A DNA stretch of 64,000 nucleotides. Source: Neorhizobium populisoli. Its GTDB lineage: Bacteria; Pseudomonadota; Alphaproteobacteria; Rhizobiales; Rhizobiaceae. A program made the translations under genes and the position numbers. Below the pieces are notes generated by a model, which ran no database searches, had not been told where the DNA came from, and worked only from the letters and a program-made list of their open reading frames with translations. Location: NCBI RefSeq assembly GCF_019430945.1, contig NZ_JAHYCB010000005.1, positions 248,001 to 312,000 of the forward strand. The letters run 5' to 3'. Position 1 is the first letter of the stretch, and every line of letters begins with the position of its first letter. This document shows, piece after piece, positions 16,524 to 25,511 of this stretch.

Positions 16524-17603
16524 TCACGCAGCTTCGCTTCGCGCCTCGTCCCCCTGCGCGCCACGGCGCCAATAGGCGATCACCAGTTGCCGGTCCCTCG
16601 GCACCGCCCATTCCTTGCGAACGATGCGGCGGATTTCCTTGAAATCGTTGAACTCGCAAGCTGCCCAAACGAATGGGTCATCAGGCAGTGACGCGCGATC
16701 GAGCTTGCGCAGCGTTTCCGACAGAAGCCCTGCTGTGCCGGCCGGGCGCCCCTTGCGGAATAGCCAGCGGATCGCGGCATTGTCGAACTTCAGCGGTATG
16801 ACGTCTTCCGGTCCATCGACCTCGATCCAGACGTCTGCCGTGCGATCTTCCGGAAGGTGGCCGAGGATCCGGGAAATCGCAGGGATGGCGGTGTCGTCCC
16901 CCAGCATCAGAAGATGTTGCCCATCCGGCAGATATTCGCCACCCGGACCGTACATGCCGATCACATCGCCGGGCTTTGCCGACTGCGCGAATTTCGCGGC
17001 CGGCGTATCAAGGCCGGGATGCATGACAAAATCGACGTCGAACCATCCCTCTTCCACGTTGATATCGCGGATCGTGTAGATGCGGACGATCAACGCGTCG
17101 TCACCCTGCGGCCATTTGATGAGACCGTCAGGCCCCATCTTCGGCCAGACGGGCTTTCGCCCCTGCGGTGGAAACAGCAGGCGCAGGTGAATGCCGCCAT
17201 AAGCGAAGCGACCGATATCCCGTGCCGAAAACCGCAGCCGTCGCATGTGTGGCGTCAACTGCTCTGCCGATACGACGCCGACTTCGCGGAAGAAGACGGG
17301 TTTCTCCGAGCCACATCCGTCACCGTGCCAGCGGATACACTCGGTCGAGCCGAGATAGCGCTCCATATGGCCCGCAACACCCATCTTCATATAGGACAGC
17401 GTCGTCTCGTCCTCGGCGGACACCCGGACCTTCAGTCCTTCATCGCGCCGCTCCAGAATCATCGAGCCGAAATGGACGCGAAACCGCCATTCCCCTTCCC
17501 GCTCGCTGGGAAGCCGGAAATCCGCATGCTCGTCGCACATCTTCATGGTCGCTGCGGCAATTTCCGCGTGGCAGATCATGGTTTCGGCAACGAGTTCACG
17601 CAT
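16524..17603 (-). CDS. Siderophore-interacting FAD/NAD(P)H reductase with N-terminal DUF2218-like domain
   Basis: 359 residues from ATG 17603. The C-terminal two thirds are the SIP/ViuB flavoreductase fold: 'LTPHMRRLRFSARD', 'HLRLLFPPQG', 'RIYTIRD' (the R-x-Y-T FAD motif), 'GDVIGMYGPGGE' and 'LLMLGDDTAIPAISRIL', ending 'YWRRGAQGDEARSEAA'. The first roughly 100 residues ('CDEHADFRLPSEREGEWRF...FG') look like a DUF2218 domain, which often stands alone beside siderophore genes. The enzyme would release iron from imported ferric siderophores in the cytoplasm. No Fur box was identified in the short upstream gap. Confidence 0.85.
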   Translation of the reverse strand: MRELVAETMICHAEIAAATMKMCDEHADFRLPSEREGEWRFRVHFGSMILERRDEGLKVRVSAEDETTLSYMKMGVAGHMERYLGSTECIRWHGDGCGSEKPVFFREVGVVSAEQLTPHMRRLRFSARDIGRFAYGGIHLRLLFPPQGRKPVWPKMGPDGLIKWPQGDDALIVRIYTIRDINVEEGWFDVDFVMHPGLDTPAAKFAQSAKPGDVIGMYGPGGEYLPDGQHLLMLGDDTAIPAISRILGHLPEDRTADVWIEVDGPEDVIPLKFDNAAIRWLFRKGRPAGTAGLLSETLRKLDRASLPDDPFVWAACEFNDFKEIRRIVRKEWAVPRDRQLVIAYWRRGAQGDEARSEAA

Positions 17604-17739
17604 CGATCGAATTCCGGTTCCTGCCGGCCTGTAACGACAGCGGCACAAAGAGGATTCAATCTATCAAGTTTCATCATCACCCGGCAACCGGGTGACGACA
17701 TTTTCTCGAATGTGTGTCTTCCACGTGCGACGCGGAAAC

Positions 17740-18537
17740 TTACTTTTCGGGGAAGATCGGATCTTCGGTGAACTTGCCGCCCTGATAGATCGCCGCTGCG
17801 GATGTCGGCGCCGGACGCTCCTGCGTGGCTTCGAGTTCGGCGCGATAAATCTCGGCATTGTCCTTCGGCTTCCAGCCGAGGAAGGACGCATGCGAATTGT
17901 CCCACCACTTGCTGTCATTGTCGGAAATGCCCCAGATGATCGGGCAACCGAGCATTGGCGTGCGGAAGACGCAATCGATCAACGAGACGAAATCGTCATA
18001 GGACATCCAGCCGGAGAGCATGCGGTGGTTCAGCGGCTTCTCGAAGCAGCTTCCGATGCGCACGAGCGCCGTTTCCTGACCAAACTTTTCGAAATACATG
18101 CGGGCCAGCGCTTCGCCGAAGCACTTTGAAACGCCGTAAAGCCCATCCGGCTTCATCGGCGCCTTGATGTCGATATGCTCGTCCTGGCGATAGAAACCGA
18201 CGACATGGTTGGAGCTGGCGAACAGGATGCGCGGCTGGCCATGAGCACGCGCCGCCTCATAAAGATTGTAGAGGCCCAGCAGATTGGCGTTGAGGATTTT
18301 TGAAAACTCGGCTTCGACCGAAATGCCGCCGAGATGCAGGATGCCGTCGCAACCTTCGACCAGCTTCATGACGGCATCCGCGTCACCCAGATCGCACTGG
18401 ACAAGTTCTTCGTTCGGGCCGGCCTCGCCAAGATCGGAGATATCGGAAAGGCGAAGAATGTCTGCGAAGCCCGCGAGGCGGGTGCGCATGGCGCGGCCGA
18501 GGCCACCGGCTGCGCCAGTGATCAAAAGTCTTTTCAA
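17740..18537 (-). CDS. udh: Uronate dehydrogenase (NAD-dependent)
   Basis: 265 residues, the length of the characterised A. tumefaciens enzyme, with near-identical motifs (VRIGSC, GCP..WG.S.ND..WWDNSH, FLGWKPKDNAE). It is an SDR-type fold with Rossmann TGAAGGLG and the Tyr134-x-x-x-Lys138 pair in YGVSKCF. It oxidises D-galacturonate or D-glucuronate to the aldaro-lactone, the first step of the oxidative uronate pathway encoded divergently. The start is taken as TTG 18537: GGAGG lies at 18546-18550, eight bases upstream, and the ATG between them is out of frame and soon terminates. The promoter and an inverted repeat lie upstream. Confidence 0.93.
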   Translation of the reverse strand: MKRLLITGAAGGLGRAMRTRLAGFADILRLSDISDLGEAGPNEELVQCDLGDADAVMKLVEGCDGILHLGGISVEAEFSKILNANLLGLYNLYEAARAHGQPRILFASSNHVVGFYRQDEHIDIKAPMKPDGLYGVSKCFGEALARMYFEKFGQETALVRIGSCFEKPLNHRMLSGWMSYDDFVSLIDCVFRTPMLGCPIIWGISDNDSKWWDNSHASFLGWKPKDNAEIYRAELEATQERPAPTSAAAIYQGGKFTEDPIFPEK

Positions 18538-18618
18538 GAATTCATCCTCCAGATGCAGCGCTTCGTGCTGCGTCGTTCCTAGATAACGCGAACTTGTCCG
18601 TGACAAGCGTCATCACTT

Positions 18619-18646
18619 ATCATACATCTTGACCATGACCGGTCAA
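18619..18646 (-). promoter_or_regulatory. udh promoter with overlapping inverted repeat
   Basis: On the minus strand TTGACC (18646-18641), a 16-base spacer and TATGAT (18624-18619) form a good sigma-70 type promoter about 80 bases upstream of udh. The -35 box is one arm of the perfect inverted repeat TTGACC-ATGACC-GGTCAA (18629-18646), so a bound repressor would block RNA polymerase. Likely ligand-controlled by the FadR-type protein encoded next door (inference). Confidence 0.7.
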
Positions 18647-18656
18647 TAACACGGAG

Positions 18657-18676
18657 ACCTTACAGGCGCGTAAGGT
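18657..18676. promoter_or_regulatory. Inverted repeat upstream of the fadR-type gene
   Basis: ACCTTAC-AGGCGC-GTAAGGT: perfect 7-bp arms separated by six bases, ending five bases before the -35 box of the rightward promoter. Probably an operator for the adjacent regulator; sequence differs from the udh site although the geometry is the same. Confidence 0.6.
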
Positions 18677-18680
18677 AAAC

Positions 18681-18709
18681 TTGACATATGAGTTTGCCGC
18701 AGATGTGAT
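18681..18709 (+). promoter_or_regulatory. Promoter of the FadR-type regulator gene
   Basis: TTGACA (18681-18686), 17-base spacer, TGTGAT (18704-18709), about 50 bases upstream of the regulator's ATG. Strong -35, moderate -10. Confidence 0.6.
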
Positions 18710-18756
18710 GGGCCATATCCTGAAAATTGCGCAGGTCTGCGACGGAGGAATGAGAA

Positions 18757-19507
18757 ATGAGCGTTGAAACGAAACTCGATACCGGCAGGGGATCGAGGAC
18801 GCTTGTTTCGCAATTAGGCGATGCGCTTCGCCAAGCGATCATTGCAGGACAGTTTCCCCCAGGCTCGCGTCTGCCGAGCGAGGCGCAATTGACCGAAACG
18901 CACGGCGTCAGCCGCACCGTCGTTCGTGAAGCGATCGCCGCATTGCGCGCCGACCGGCTTGTCGAAGCCCGCCAGGGCGCAGGCGTCTTCGTTCTGGAGC
19001 CTCCGGCAGCCAGCCAGGGCACCATGTTGTCGCTCTCTAACATCGATCTGGCCCGTGTTTCATCCATGGTCGAGCTTCTGGAACTCCGAACAGCCGTCGA
19101 AGTGGAGGCCGCAGGCCTTGCCGCATTACGCCGTTCGCCTGCACAGGAAGAAGTGATTCTCGACCGTCATTATGCGATCCGCGCCTGTCTGGAGGCCTCG
19201 CTGCCGACCAGCGAGGCCGACTTCGCCCTGCACCTCGCCATCGCGGAAGCGACCAACAATCCTCGCTTCCGCGAATTTCTGACGATGATCGGCCGCAGCC
19301 TCATTCCCCGTGCAGCCTTGCGCTCGGACGATTCGGAGAACGATCAGTCGGCTTACATCAGCCTGCTCGACGAGGAGCATAATGCCATCGTGGTGGCGAT
19401 TTCCGAAGGCGACGAGGAAGGCGCGCGCGAGGCGATGCGCCGGCATCTGCGCGGTTCGCAGCTGCGCTATCGCACCCTGCTCCGCGAGATGCGCCAATCT
19501 GTAAGAT

Positions 19508-19509
<2 letters not shown>
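18757..19509 (+). CDS. FadR-type GntR-family regulator (FCD domain) of the uronate cluster
   Basis: 250 residues. The winged HTH spans about residues 15-80: 'LVSQLGDALRQAIIAGQFPPGSRLPSEAQL' then 'GVSRTVVREAIAALRADRLVEARQGAGVFV', the GntR hallmark. The C-terminal all-helical FCD domain carries the metal/ligand positions around 'DFALHLAIAEATNNPRF' and 'EEHNAIVVAISEGDEEGAREAMRRHL'. It lies between divergent udh and the kdgD operon, so it most likely represses both and is released by a uronate or aldarate. Three inverted repeats with six-base spacers flank it (18629, 18657, 19508). Confidence 0.9.
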
Positions 19510-20490
<981 letters not shown>

Positions 20491-20496
20491 GCGACA

Positions 20497-21633
20497 ATGA
20501 AGATTGTTTCGGTCCGCACCCATCTCCTCGAGCACAAGCTCGACGTCGCCTTCGAAAGCGCCTCCATGCGCTTCGATCGCCGCGCGCATGTGCTCGTCGA
20601 GATCGAGTGCGACGACGGCACGATCGGCTGGGGCGAATGCCTCGGCCCTGCCCGCCCCAACGCGGCGATCGTTGCCGCCTATACGGGCTGGCTGATCGGC
20701 CAGGACCCGCTGGAAACCGAAAAGATCTGGGCGACGCTTTACAACGCGCTCCGCGACCAGGGCCAGCGCGGCCTGACGATCACCGCCCTTTCCGGCATCG
20801 ACATCGCGCTCTGGGATATCAAGGGCAAGCATTTTGGCGTGCCCGTCTCGACCCTGCTCGGCGGCCGTTTCCGCGAAAGCGTCAGGGCCTATGCCACCGG
20901 CAGCTTCAAGCGCGACGGCGTCGACCGCGTCGAGGACAATGCGACCGATGTCGCCCGCTATCGCGCCGAAGGTTTCCACGCCACCAAGATCAAGATCGGC
21001 TTCGGCGTCGAGGAAGATTTGCGCGTCATTCGTGCCGTGCGCGATGCCGCCGGTTCCGACATGCGGCTGATGATCGACGCCAACCACGGCTACGATGCTG
21101 TGGAAGCGATCCGGCTCGGCAATGCCGCCGCCGAATACGGTATCGACTGGTTCGAAGAGCCGGTCGTGCCGGAACAACTTGCAGCCTATCGCGAAGTCCG
21201 TGCCAAACAGCCGATCCCGGTTGCCGGTGGCGAAACCTGGCACACCCGCTGGGGCATGCGCGAACCGATCGAGACCCGCTGCATCGACATCGTCCAGCCG
21301 GACCTTGCCGGCACCGGCGGGTTTACCGAAGCCAAGCGCATTGCCGATCTCGCGGCGCTGCATGGTATCCGGGTCGTTCCCCATTGCTGGGGCACGGCCG
21401 TCCATATCGCTGCCGCCCTGCAGTTCATGGCGGCGATGATCCCGAGCCCGGTCCGTTTGAACCCGATCGATCCGATCCTCGAATTCGACCGCACACATAA
21501 CCCGTTCCGTCAGGCGGTGATCAAAACCCCGATCGAACATGAGCGTGGCGTGGTTGCCATCCCGAACGGCCCCGGCCTCGGTATCGAAATCAACCGCGAC
21601 GCACTCAAAGAATTCCGCATGGGAGATAACTGA
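20497..21633 (+). CDS. gci: D-galactarolactone cycloisomerase (enolase superfamily)
   Basis: 378 residues of the mandelate-racemase/muconate-lactonizing family, very similar to the characterised A. tumefaciens Gci. Visible active-site features: KIKIGFG (KxK base), metal ligands Asp in MIDANHGYD, Glu in WFEEPV and Glu in AGGETWH, and the second acid/base His in PHCWGTAVH. It opens the galactarolactone or glucarolactone ring to 5-keto-4-deoxy-glucarate, the KdgD substrate. It begins seven bases after kdgD and shares its last base with the start of gli. Confidence 0.94.
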   Translation: MKIVSVRTHLLEHKLDVAFESASMRFDRRAHVLVEIECDDGTIGWGECLGPARPNAAIVAAYTGWLIGQDPLETEKIWATLYNALRDQGQRGLTITALSGIDIALWDIKGKHFGVPVSTLLGGRFRESVRAYATGSFKRDGVDRVEDNATDVARYRAEGFHATKIKIGFGVEEDLRVIRAVRDAAGSDMRLMIDANHGYDAVEAIRLGNAAAEYGIDWFEEPVVPEQLAAYREVRAKQPIPVAGGETWHTRWGMREPIETRCIDIVQPDLAGTGGFTEAKRIADLAALHGIRVVPHCWGTAVHIAAALQFMAAMIPSPVRLNPIDPILEFDRTHNPFRQAVIKTPIEHERGVVAIPNGPGLGIEINRDALKEFRMGDN

Positions 21634-22499
21634 TGCTCGTCCGCACCCTTTCCGGCAACCCTCCCAAGACCAAGCTGCCGAAGGGCGCGGTCGATACGCA
21701 GATGCATGCCTATCTGCCGGGTTATCCCTCGCTGCCCGGCGGTCCGGGCCTGCCAGTCGGAGACCTGCCGACACCTGCGCAATATCTCGAATTCATGCGC
21801 TGGATCGGCATCGAGCGCGTCATCGTCACCCAGGGCAATGCCCAGCAGCGTGACAATTCCAATCTCAACGCCTGCCTTGCCGAATTCGGCTCGATCGCCC
21901 GCGGCGTCTGCATCATCGACACCACGACCTCGGAAGCCGAACTCGATGCGCTTGTCGCCGCCGGCAACGTCGGCGCCCGCATCATGGACCTGCCCGGCGG
22001 CGCCGTGAACCTCACCGAACTGGAAGCGGTCGACGCCAAGGCTGCCTCGCGCAACTGGATGGTCGCCGTTCAGTTCGACGGCAGCAACATCCTCGATCAC
22101 GAAGAGCGCCTGAAGAACCTGAAGTCCCGTTGGGTCTTCGACCATCACGGCAAGTTCTTTGCCGGCGTCACGCCGGACAGCCCGCAGATCGATGCAGTCA
22201 AGCGGCTGATCGACGGCGGCAAATGCTGGTTCAAGTTCGCCGGCGTCTATGAATCGGCAAAGCAACCCGGCCCCGACTATGCCGACGTCGCAGCCGTCGC
22301 CCGCGAAATCGCAAAATACGCACCGGAACGCATCGTCTGGGGCACCAACTGGCCGCACAACCTCGCCCGCGAACAGAAGGATTATCCGGACGACGTGGCG
22401 CTGACGGATACCGTGCTCGGCTGGCTGCCCAACGACGCTGCGCGTGAACTGGCGCTCGTGAAGAACCCGGAAGAGCTTTACGGCCTGTCCGCATTGTAA
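21633..22499 (+). CDS. gli: D-galactarolactone isomerase (amidohydrolase superfamily)
   Basis: 288 residues. The N-terminal 'PKTKLPKGAVDTQMHAYLPGYP' contains the reduced D-x-Q-M-H metal motif of the COG3618 amidohydrolases, and 'WVFDHHGKFF' and 'VWGTNWPHN' are the later strand motifs. It closely resembles A. tumefaciens Gli, which interconverts galactaro-1,5- and 1,4-lactones, supplying the form used by Gci after uronate oxidation by Udh. The ATG overlaps the TGA of gci by one base, indicating coupling. Confidence 0.92.
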   Translation: MLVRTLSGNPPKTKLPKGAVDTQMHAYLPGYPSLPGGPGLPVGDLPTPAQYLEFMRWIGIERVIVTQGNAQQRDNSNLNACLAEFGSIARGVCIIDTTTSEAELDALVAAGNVGARIMDLPGGAVNLTELEAVDAKAASRNWMVAVQFDGSNILDHEERLKNLKSRWVFDHHGKFFAGVTPDSPQIDAVKRLIDGGKCWFKFAGVYESAKQPGPDYADVAAVAREIAKYAPERIVWGTNWPHNLAREQKDYPDDVALTDTVLGWLPNDAARELALVKNPEELYGLSAL

Positions 22500-22532
22500 G
22501 CGGCACGTCGGAGGGGACTGAAAATAACACGA

Positions 22533-22552
22533 CCGGAGCACGGAGGCTCCGG
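22533..22552 (+). other. Hairpin between gli and the TRAP SBP gene
   Basis: CCGGAGC (22533-22539) pairs with GCTCCGG (22546-22552). No U-run follows, so it is more likely an mRNA-stabilising or processing hairpin at the 5' side of the SBP transcript than a terminator. Confidence 0.45.
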
Positions 22553-22575
22553 CGGTTTCACCTGAGGAGGACAAC

Positions 22576-23547
22576 ATGAAACTTACGAAAATCCTCGGCC
22601 TCGCATTTGGCATCGCGCTCGGCGCGACCGCTGCCAATGCCCAGGTCACGCTGCGCTCGGCCGACATCCATCCGGATGGCTACCCGACCGTCGATGCCGT
22701 CAAGTACATGGGCGAGCTGCTCTCCCAGCGCACCAACGGCAAGCTCAAGATCCAGGTCATGAACAACTCGGTTCTCGGCCAGGAAAAGGACACGATCGAG
22801 CAGACCCGTTTCGGCGTCATCGACCTGAACCGCGTCAACGCTGCGCCGTTCAACAACCTCGTGCCGGAGACCACCGTTCTCGGCCTGCCCTTCCTGTTCC
22901 GCTCGACCGAGCACATGCACAAGGTCGTCGACGGCCCAATCGGCGACGAAATCCTCGCCGCTTTCGAAAAGCATGGCCTGATCGGTCTCGCTTATTATGA
23001 CTCCGGCGCCCGTTCGTTCTACACGACCAAGAAGCCGATCACCAAGCTTGCCGACCTGAAGGGCATGAAGATCCGCGTCCAGCAGTCCGACCTGTGGATT
23101 GCCATGATGCAGGCCTTCGGCGCCAACCCGACCCCGATGCCGATGGGCGAAGTTTATTCCTCGCTCGAAACCGGCGTCGTTGACGGTGCTGAAAACAACT
23201 GGCCGTCCTATGAATCGGCCCGTCACTACGAAGTTGCCAAGAACTACACCCTGACCGAACACTCGCTGAACCCGGAAATCCTGGTCATGTCCAAGATCTC
23301 CTGGGACAAGCTGACCCCAGAAGATCAGAAGATCGTCCGTCAGGCCGCCAAGGACTCGGTCGTCAAGATGCGCGAACTCTGGACCGCCCGCGAAAAGTCT
23401 TCTGAAGCCAAGGTCCGTGCCGGTGGCGCAAACGTCATCACCGTCAACAAGGACGAGTTCTCGGCTGCCATGAAGCCGGTCTACGACAAGTTCGTCACCG
23501 ACGCGAAGCAGAAGGCCCTGCTCGAGAAGATCCAGGCCACCAAGTAA
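22576..23547 (+). CDS. TRAP transporter substrate-binding protein (DctP-type), probably for uronates
   Basis: 323 residues with a signal peptide (LGLAFGIALGATAANA, cleavage near residue 22). The DctP family is shown by 'G.....Y....M..L....T.GKLK..V..N..LG', 'YYDSGARSFYTTKKPI' and 'ADLKGMKIRVQQSD', the latter with the conserved arginine that clamps the substrate carboxylate. Position inside the uronate operon, between gli and the membrane subunits, indicates capture of galacturonate/glucuronate in the periplasm. Strong AGGAGG precedes the ATG. A terminator-like hairpin directly after the gene probably raises its stoichiometry over the membrane subunits. Confidence 0.92.
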   Translation: MKLTKILGLAFGIALGATAANAQVTLRSADIHPDGYPTVDAVKYMGELLSQRTNGKLKIQVMNNSVLGQEKDTIEQTRFGVIDLNRVNAAPFNNLVPETTVLGLPFLFRSTEHMHKVVDGPIGDEILAAFEKHGLIGLAYYDSGARSFYTTKKPITKLADLKGMKIRVQQSDLWIAMMQAFGANPTPMPMGEVYSSLETGVVDGAENNWPSYESARHYEVAKNYTLTEHSLNPEILVMSKISWDKLTPEDQKIVRQAAKDSVVKMRELWTAREKSSEAKVRAGGANVITVNKDEFSAAMKPVYDKFVTDAKQKALLEKIQATK

Positions 23548-23563
23548 CCAGAAAAACAATGCG

Positions 23564-23591
23564 CCGGCCCTCCATTCGAGGGCCGGTTTTT
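23564..23591 (+). terminator. Intra-operon terminator/attenuator after the TRAP SBP gene
   Basis: CCGGCCCTC (23564-23572) pairs perfectly with GAGGGCCGG (23578-23586) around CATTC, followed by five U. It has full intrinsic-terminator form but lies only 16 bases after the SBP stop and 46 bases before dctQ, so partial read-through is expected. Confidence 0.8.
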
Positions 23592-23637
23592 CATTCCGGC
23601 GCCAGAGAACGCCTGCCGGATACTGGGGAACAGATCC

Positions 23638-24159
23638 ATGAGAAATTTCATGTTGGCTATCAAGCCAATCCTGGGCGGGATCAGCCGCCTGTCGCTTTAT
23701 CTTGCCGGTATCGGCATCATCGTCATGACGGCCGTCGTCGGCTGGCAGGTGTTCGGCCGTTATGTGCTGAACGACTCACCGAGCTGGTCGGAGCCCTTGT
23801 CGCTCTACCTCATGCTGTGGTTCATCATGCTTGGCGCGGCCGTCGGCGTGCGCGAGAGCGTCCACCTTGGCCTCGACATCGTCCGCTACGTCATGCCGCC
23901 CGCCATCCAGAAGGCCATGGACCTGCTCAGCCTCGGCCTCATCGTGCTGTTCGGCATCGGCATGGCCTATTATTCGACCCTGCTGGCCGCCGGCACCTGG
24001 TCGGCCACCATTCCGGTCCTCGGCTGGCCGGGCGGCGTCGATTTCATCCCCATGATCGTTGGCGGCGTGATGATCGCCATCTTCGGACTGGAACGCTTTG
24101 TTGATGTCGCGATCGGTGAGGAAATCGCCGCAGACGTCGTGGTTCAGGAAGCAGCATAA
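23638..24159 (+). CDS. TRAP transporter small permease (DctQ-type)
   Basis: 173 residues with four predicted membrane helices. The family pattern is 'ISRLSLYLAGIGIIVMTAVVGWQVFGRYVLNDSPSWSEPLSLYL' in outline, with the W-x-E...LS...L motif, and 'LGAAVGVRESVHLGLDIV' in the second helix region. It forms the inner-membrane complex with the large subunit, whose start shares its last base. No odd features; start ATG 23638 follows a GGGGAACAG stretch. Confidence 0.9.
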   Translation: MRNFMLAIKPILGGISRLSLYLAGIGIIVMTAVVGWQVFGRYVLNDSPSWSEPLSLYLMLWFIMLGAAVGVRESVHLGLDIVRYVMPPAIQKAMDLLSLGLIVLFGIGMAYYSTLLAAGTWSATIPVLGWPGGVDFIPMIVGGVMIAIFGLERFVDVAIGEEIAADVVVQEAA

Positions 24160-25439
24160 TGGCCTACGCGATCCTTTTCGGTTCCTTCACCTTCCTGATG
24201 CTGATCGGCATGCCGATCGCATTCTGCCTCGGCATTGCCTCGTTTGCGACGGTCCTCTATATGGGCCTGCCGCCGGTGGTCATCTTCCAGCAACTGAACT
24301 CCGGCATGAACGTCTTCGCCATGATGGCGATCCCTTTCTTCATCTTCGCCGGTGACCTGATGGTGCGCGGCGGCATTGCCGTTCGCCTGATCCGGTTTGC
24401 GGCCGGCCTCGTCGGCCACATGCGCGGCGGTCTCGGCCAGGTCAACGTCGTGGCTTCGACCCTCTTCGGCGGCATTTCCGGCTCGGCCGTGGCGGACGCA
24501 TCCGCTGTCGGCGGCCTGATGATCCCGCAGATGGCGGCACGTGGTTACGACAGGGATTACGCAGTCAACGTGACGGCCAATGCCGCGATCATCGCGCTGA
24601 TGATCCCGCCGTCGCACAACATGATCCTCTATTCGATCGCAGCCGGCGGCAATGTCTCGGTTGCCGACCTGTTCACCGCCGGCATCATCCCAGGCCTGCT
24701 TCTCGCCGCGGCGCTGATGTTCACCGCTTGGTGGGTTGCCGTGAAGCGCGGTTATCCGGCCGATCCGTTCCCGGGTTTCGCCCGCGTCGGCTATTACCTT
24801 CTGGCGTCTGTGCCGGGCATCCTGCTGATCGCCATCATCTTCGGCGGCGTTCGTTCGGGTGTCTTCACCGCAACCGAAAGCTCCTGCATCGCGGTCCTCT
24901 ACGCCCTCCTCGTCGCCTTGTTCGTCTATCGAGAGCTGAACTGGGAAGGTTTCGTCGAGGCCGTCATGGGTGCCGTGCGCACCACCGCCATGGTTCTGCT
25001 CGTCATCGGTACCGCAGCCTCCTTCGGCTGGCTGATGGCCTTCCTGCAGGTCCAGACGCTGATCATCGCCGCGATCGGCGCGATCTCGGACAATCCGATC
25101 ATCGTGCTGCTGATGATCAACATCATCCTGCTGGTGCTCGGCACCTTCATGGACATGGCGCCGATGGTCATCATCTCGACGCCGATCCTGCTGCCGGTCG
25201 TCAAGGCTTTCGGCATCGATCCGGTCCATTTCGGCGTCATCATGATCCTCAATGCTGGCATCGGATTGAACACTCCACCAGTTGGAACCGTGCTCTTCGT
25301 CAGTTGCGCGGTGGGCGGCATCACGATCCGCGAAGCAATGAAGACAATCTGGCCTTTCTTTGGCGCCAGCCTCGCGGTATTGCTGCTGGTAACCTATATC
25401 CCCGCTTTGTCGCTCTGGCTGCCGGGCGTGTTCAAGTAA
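24159..25439 (+). CDS. TRAP transporter large permease (DctM-type)
   Basis: 426 residues and about twelve membrane helices, the standard DctM length. Conserved features include 'AIPFFIFAGDLMVRGGIAVRLIRFA', 'GGISGSAVADASAVGGLMIPQM' and 'LMIPPSHNMILYS', the last two being the paired hairpin regions of this family. It carries out sodium-coupled uptake across the inner membrane with DctQ, fed by the SBP. Its ATG overlaps the dctQ stop by one base. Confidence 0.93.
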   Translation: MAYAILFGSFTFLMLIGMPIAFCLGIASFATVLYMGLPPVVIFQQLNSGMNVFAMMAIPFFIFAGDLMVRGGIAVRLIRFAAGLVGHMRGGLGQVNVVASTLFGGISGSAVADASAVGGLMIPQMAARGYDRDYAVNVTANAAIIALMIPPSHNMILYSIAAGGNVSVADLFTAGIIPGLLLAAALMFTAWWVAVKRGYPADPFPGFARVGYYLLASVPGILLIAIIFGGVRSGVFTATESSCIAVLYALLVALFVYRELNWEGFVEAVMGAVRTTAMVLLVIGTAASFGWLMAFLQVQTLIIAAIGAISDNPIIVLLMINIILLVLGTFMDMAPMVIISTPILLPVVKAFGIDPVHFGVIMILNAGIGLNTPPVGTVLFVSCAVGGITIREAMKTIWPFFGASLAVLLLVTYIPALSLWLPGVFK

Positions 25440-25464
25440 GCGGCTCACAAAGCTTCATCTACCC

Positions 25465-25491
25465 GGTCCCGTTTTCCCGAACGGGACCTTT
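25465..25491 (+). terminator. Hairpin between dctM and the semialdehyde dehydrogenase gene
   Basis: GGTCCCGTT (25465-25473) pairs perfectly with AACGGGACC (25480-25488), six-base loop, followed by only three U. Likely a weak terminator or a 3' stabiliser rather than the operon end. Confidence 0.55.
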
Positions 25492-25511
25492 CACATGAAA
25501 AGGAGAGGTCC

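Noticed and set aside
24144..25448. Minus-strand open frame opposite dctM, full of His/Asp/Arg
   Set aside because: Reverse reading of a hydrophobic membrane protein produces exactly this composition; no start signal or homologous motif.
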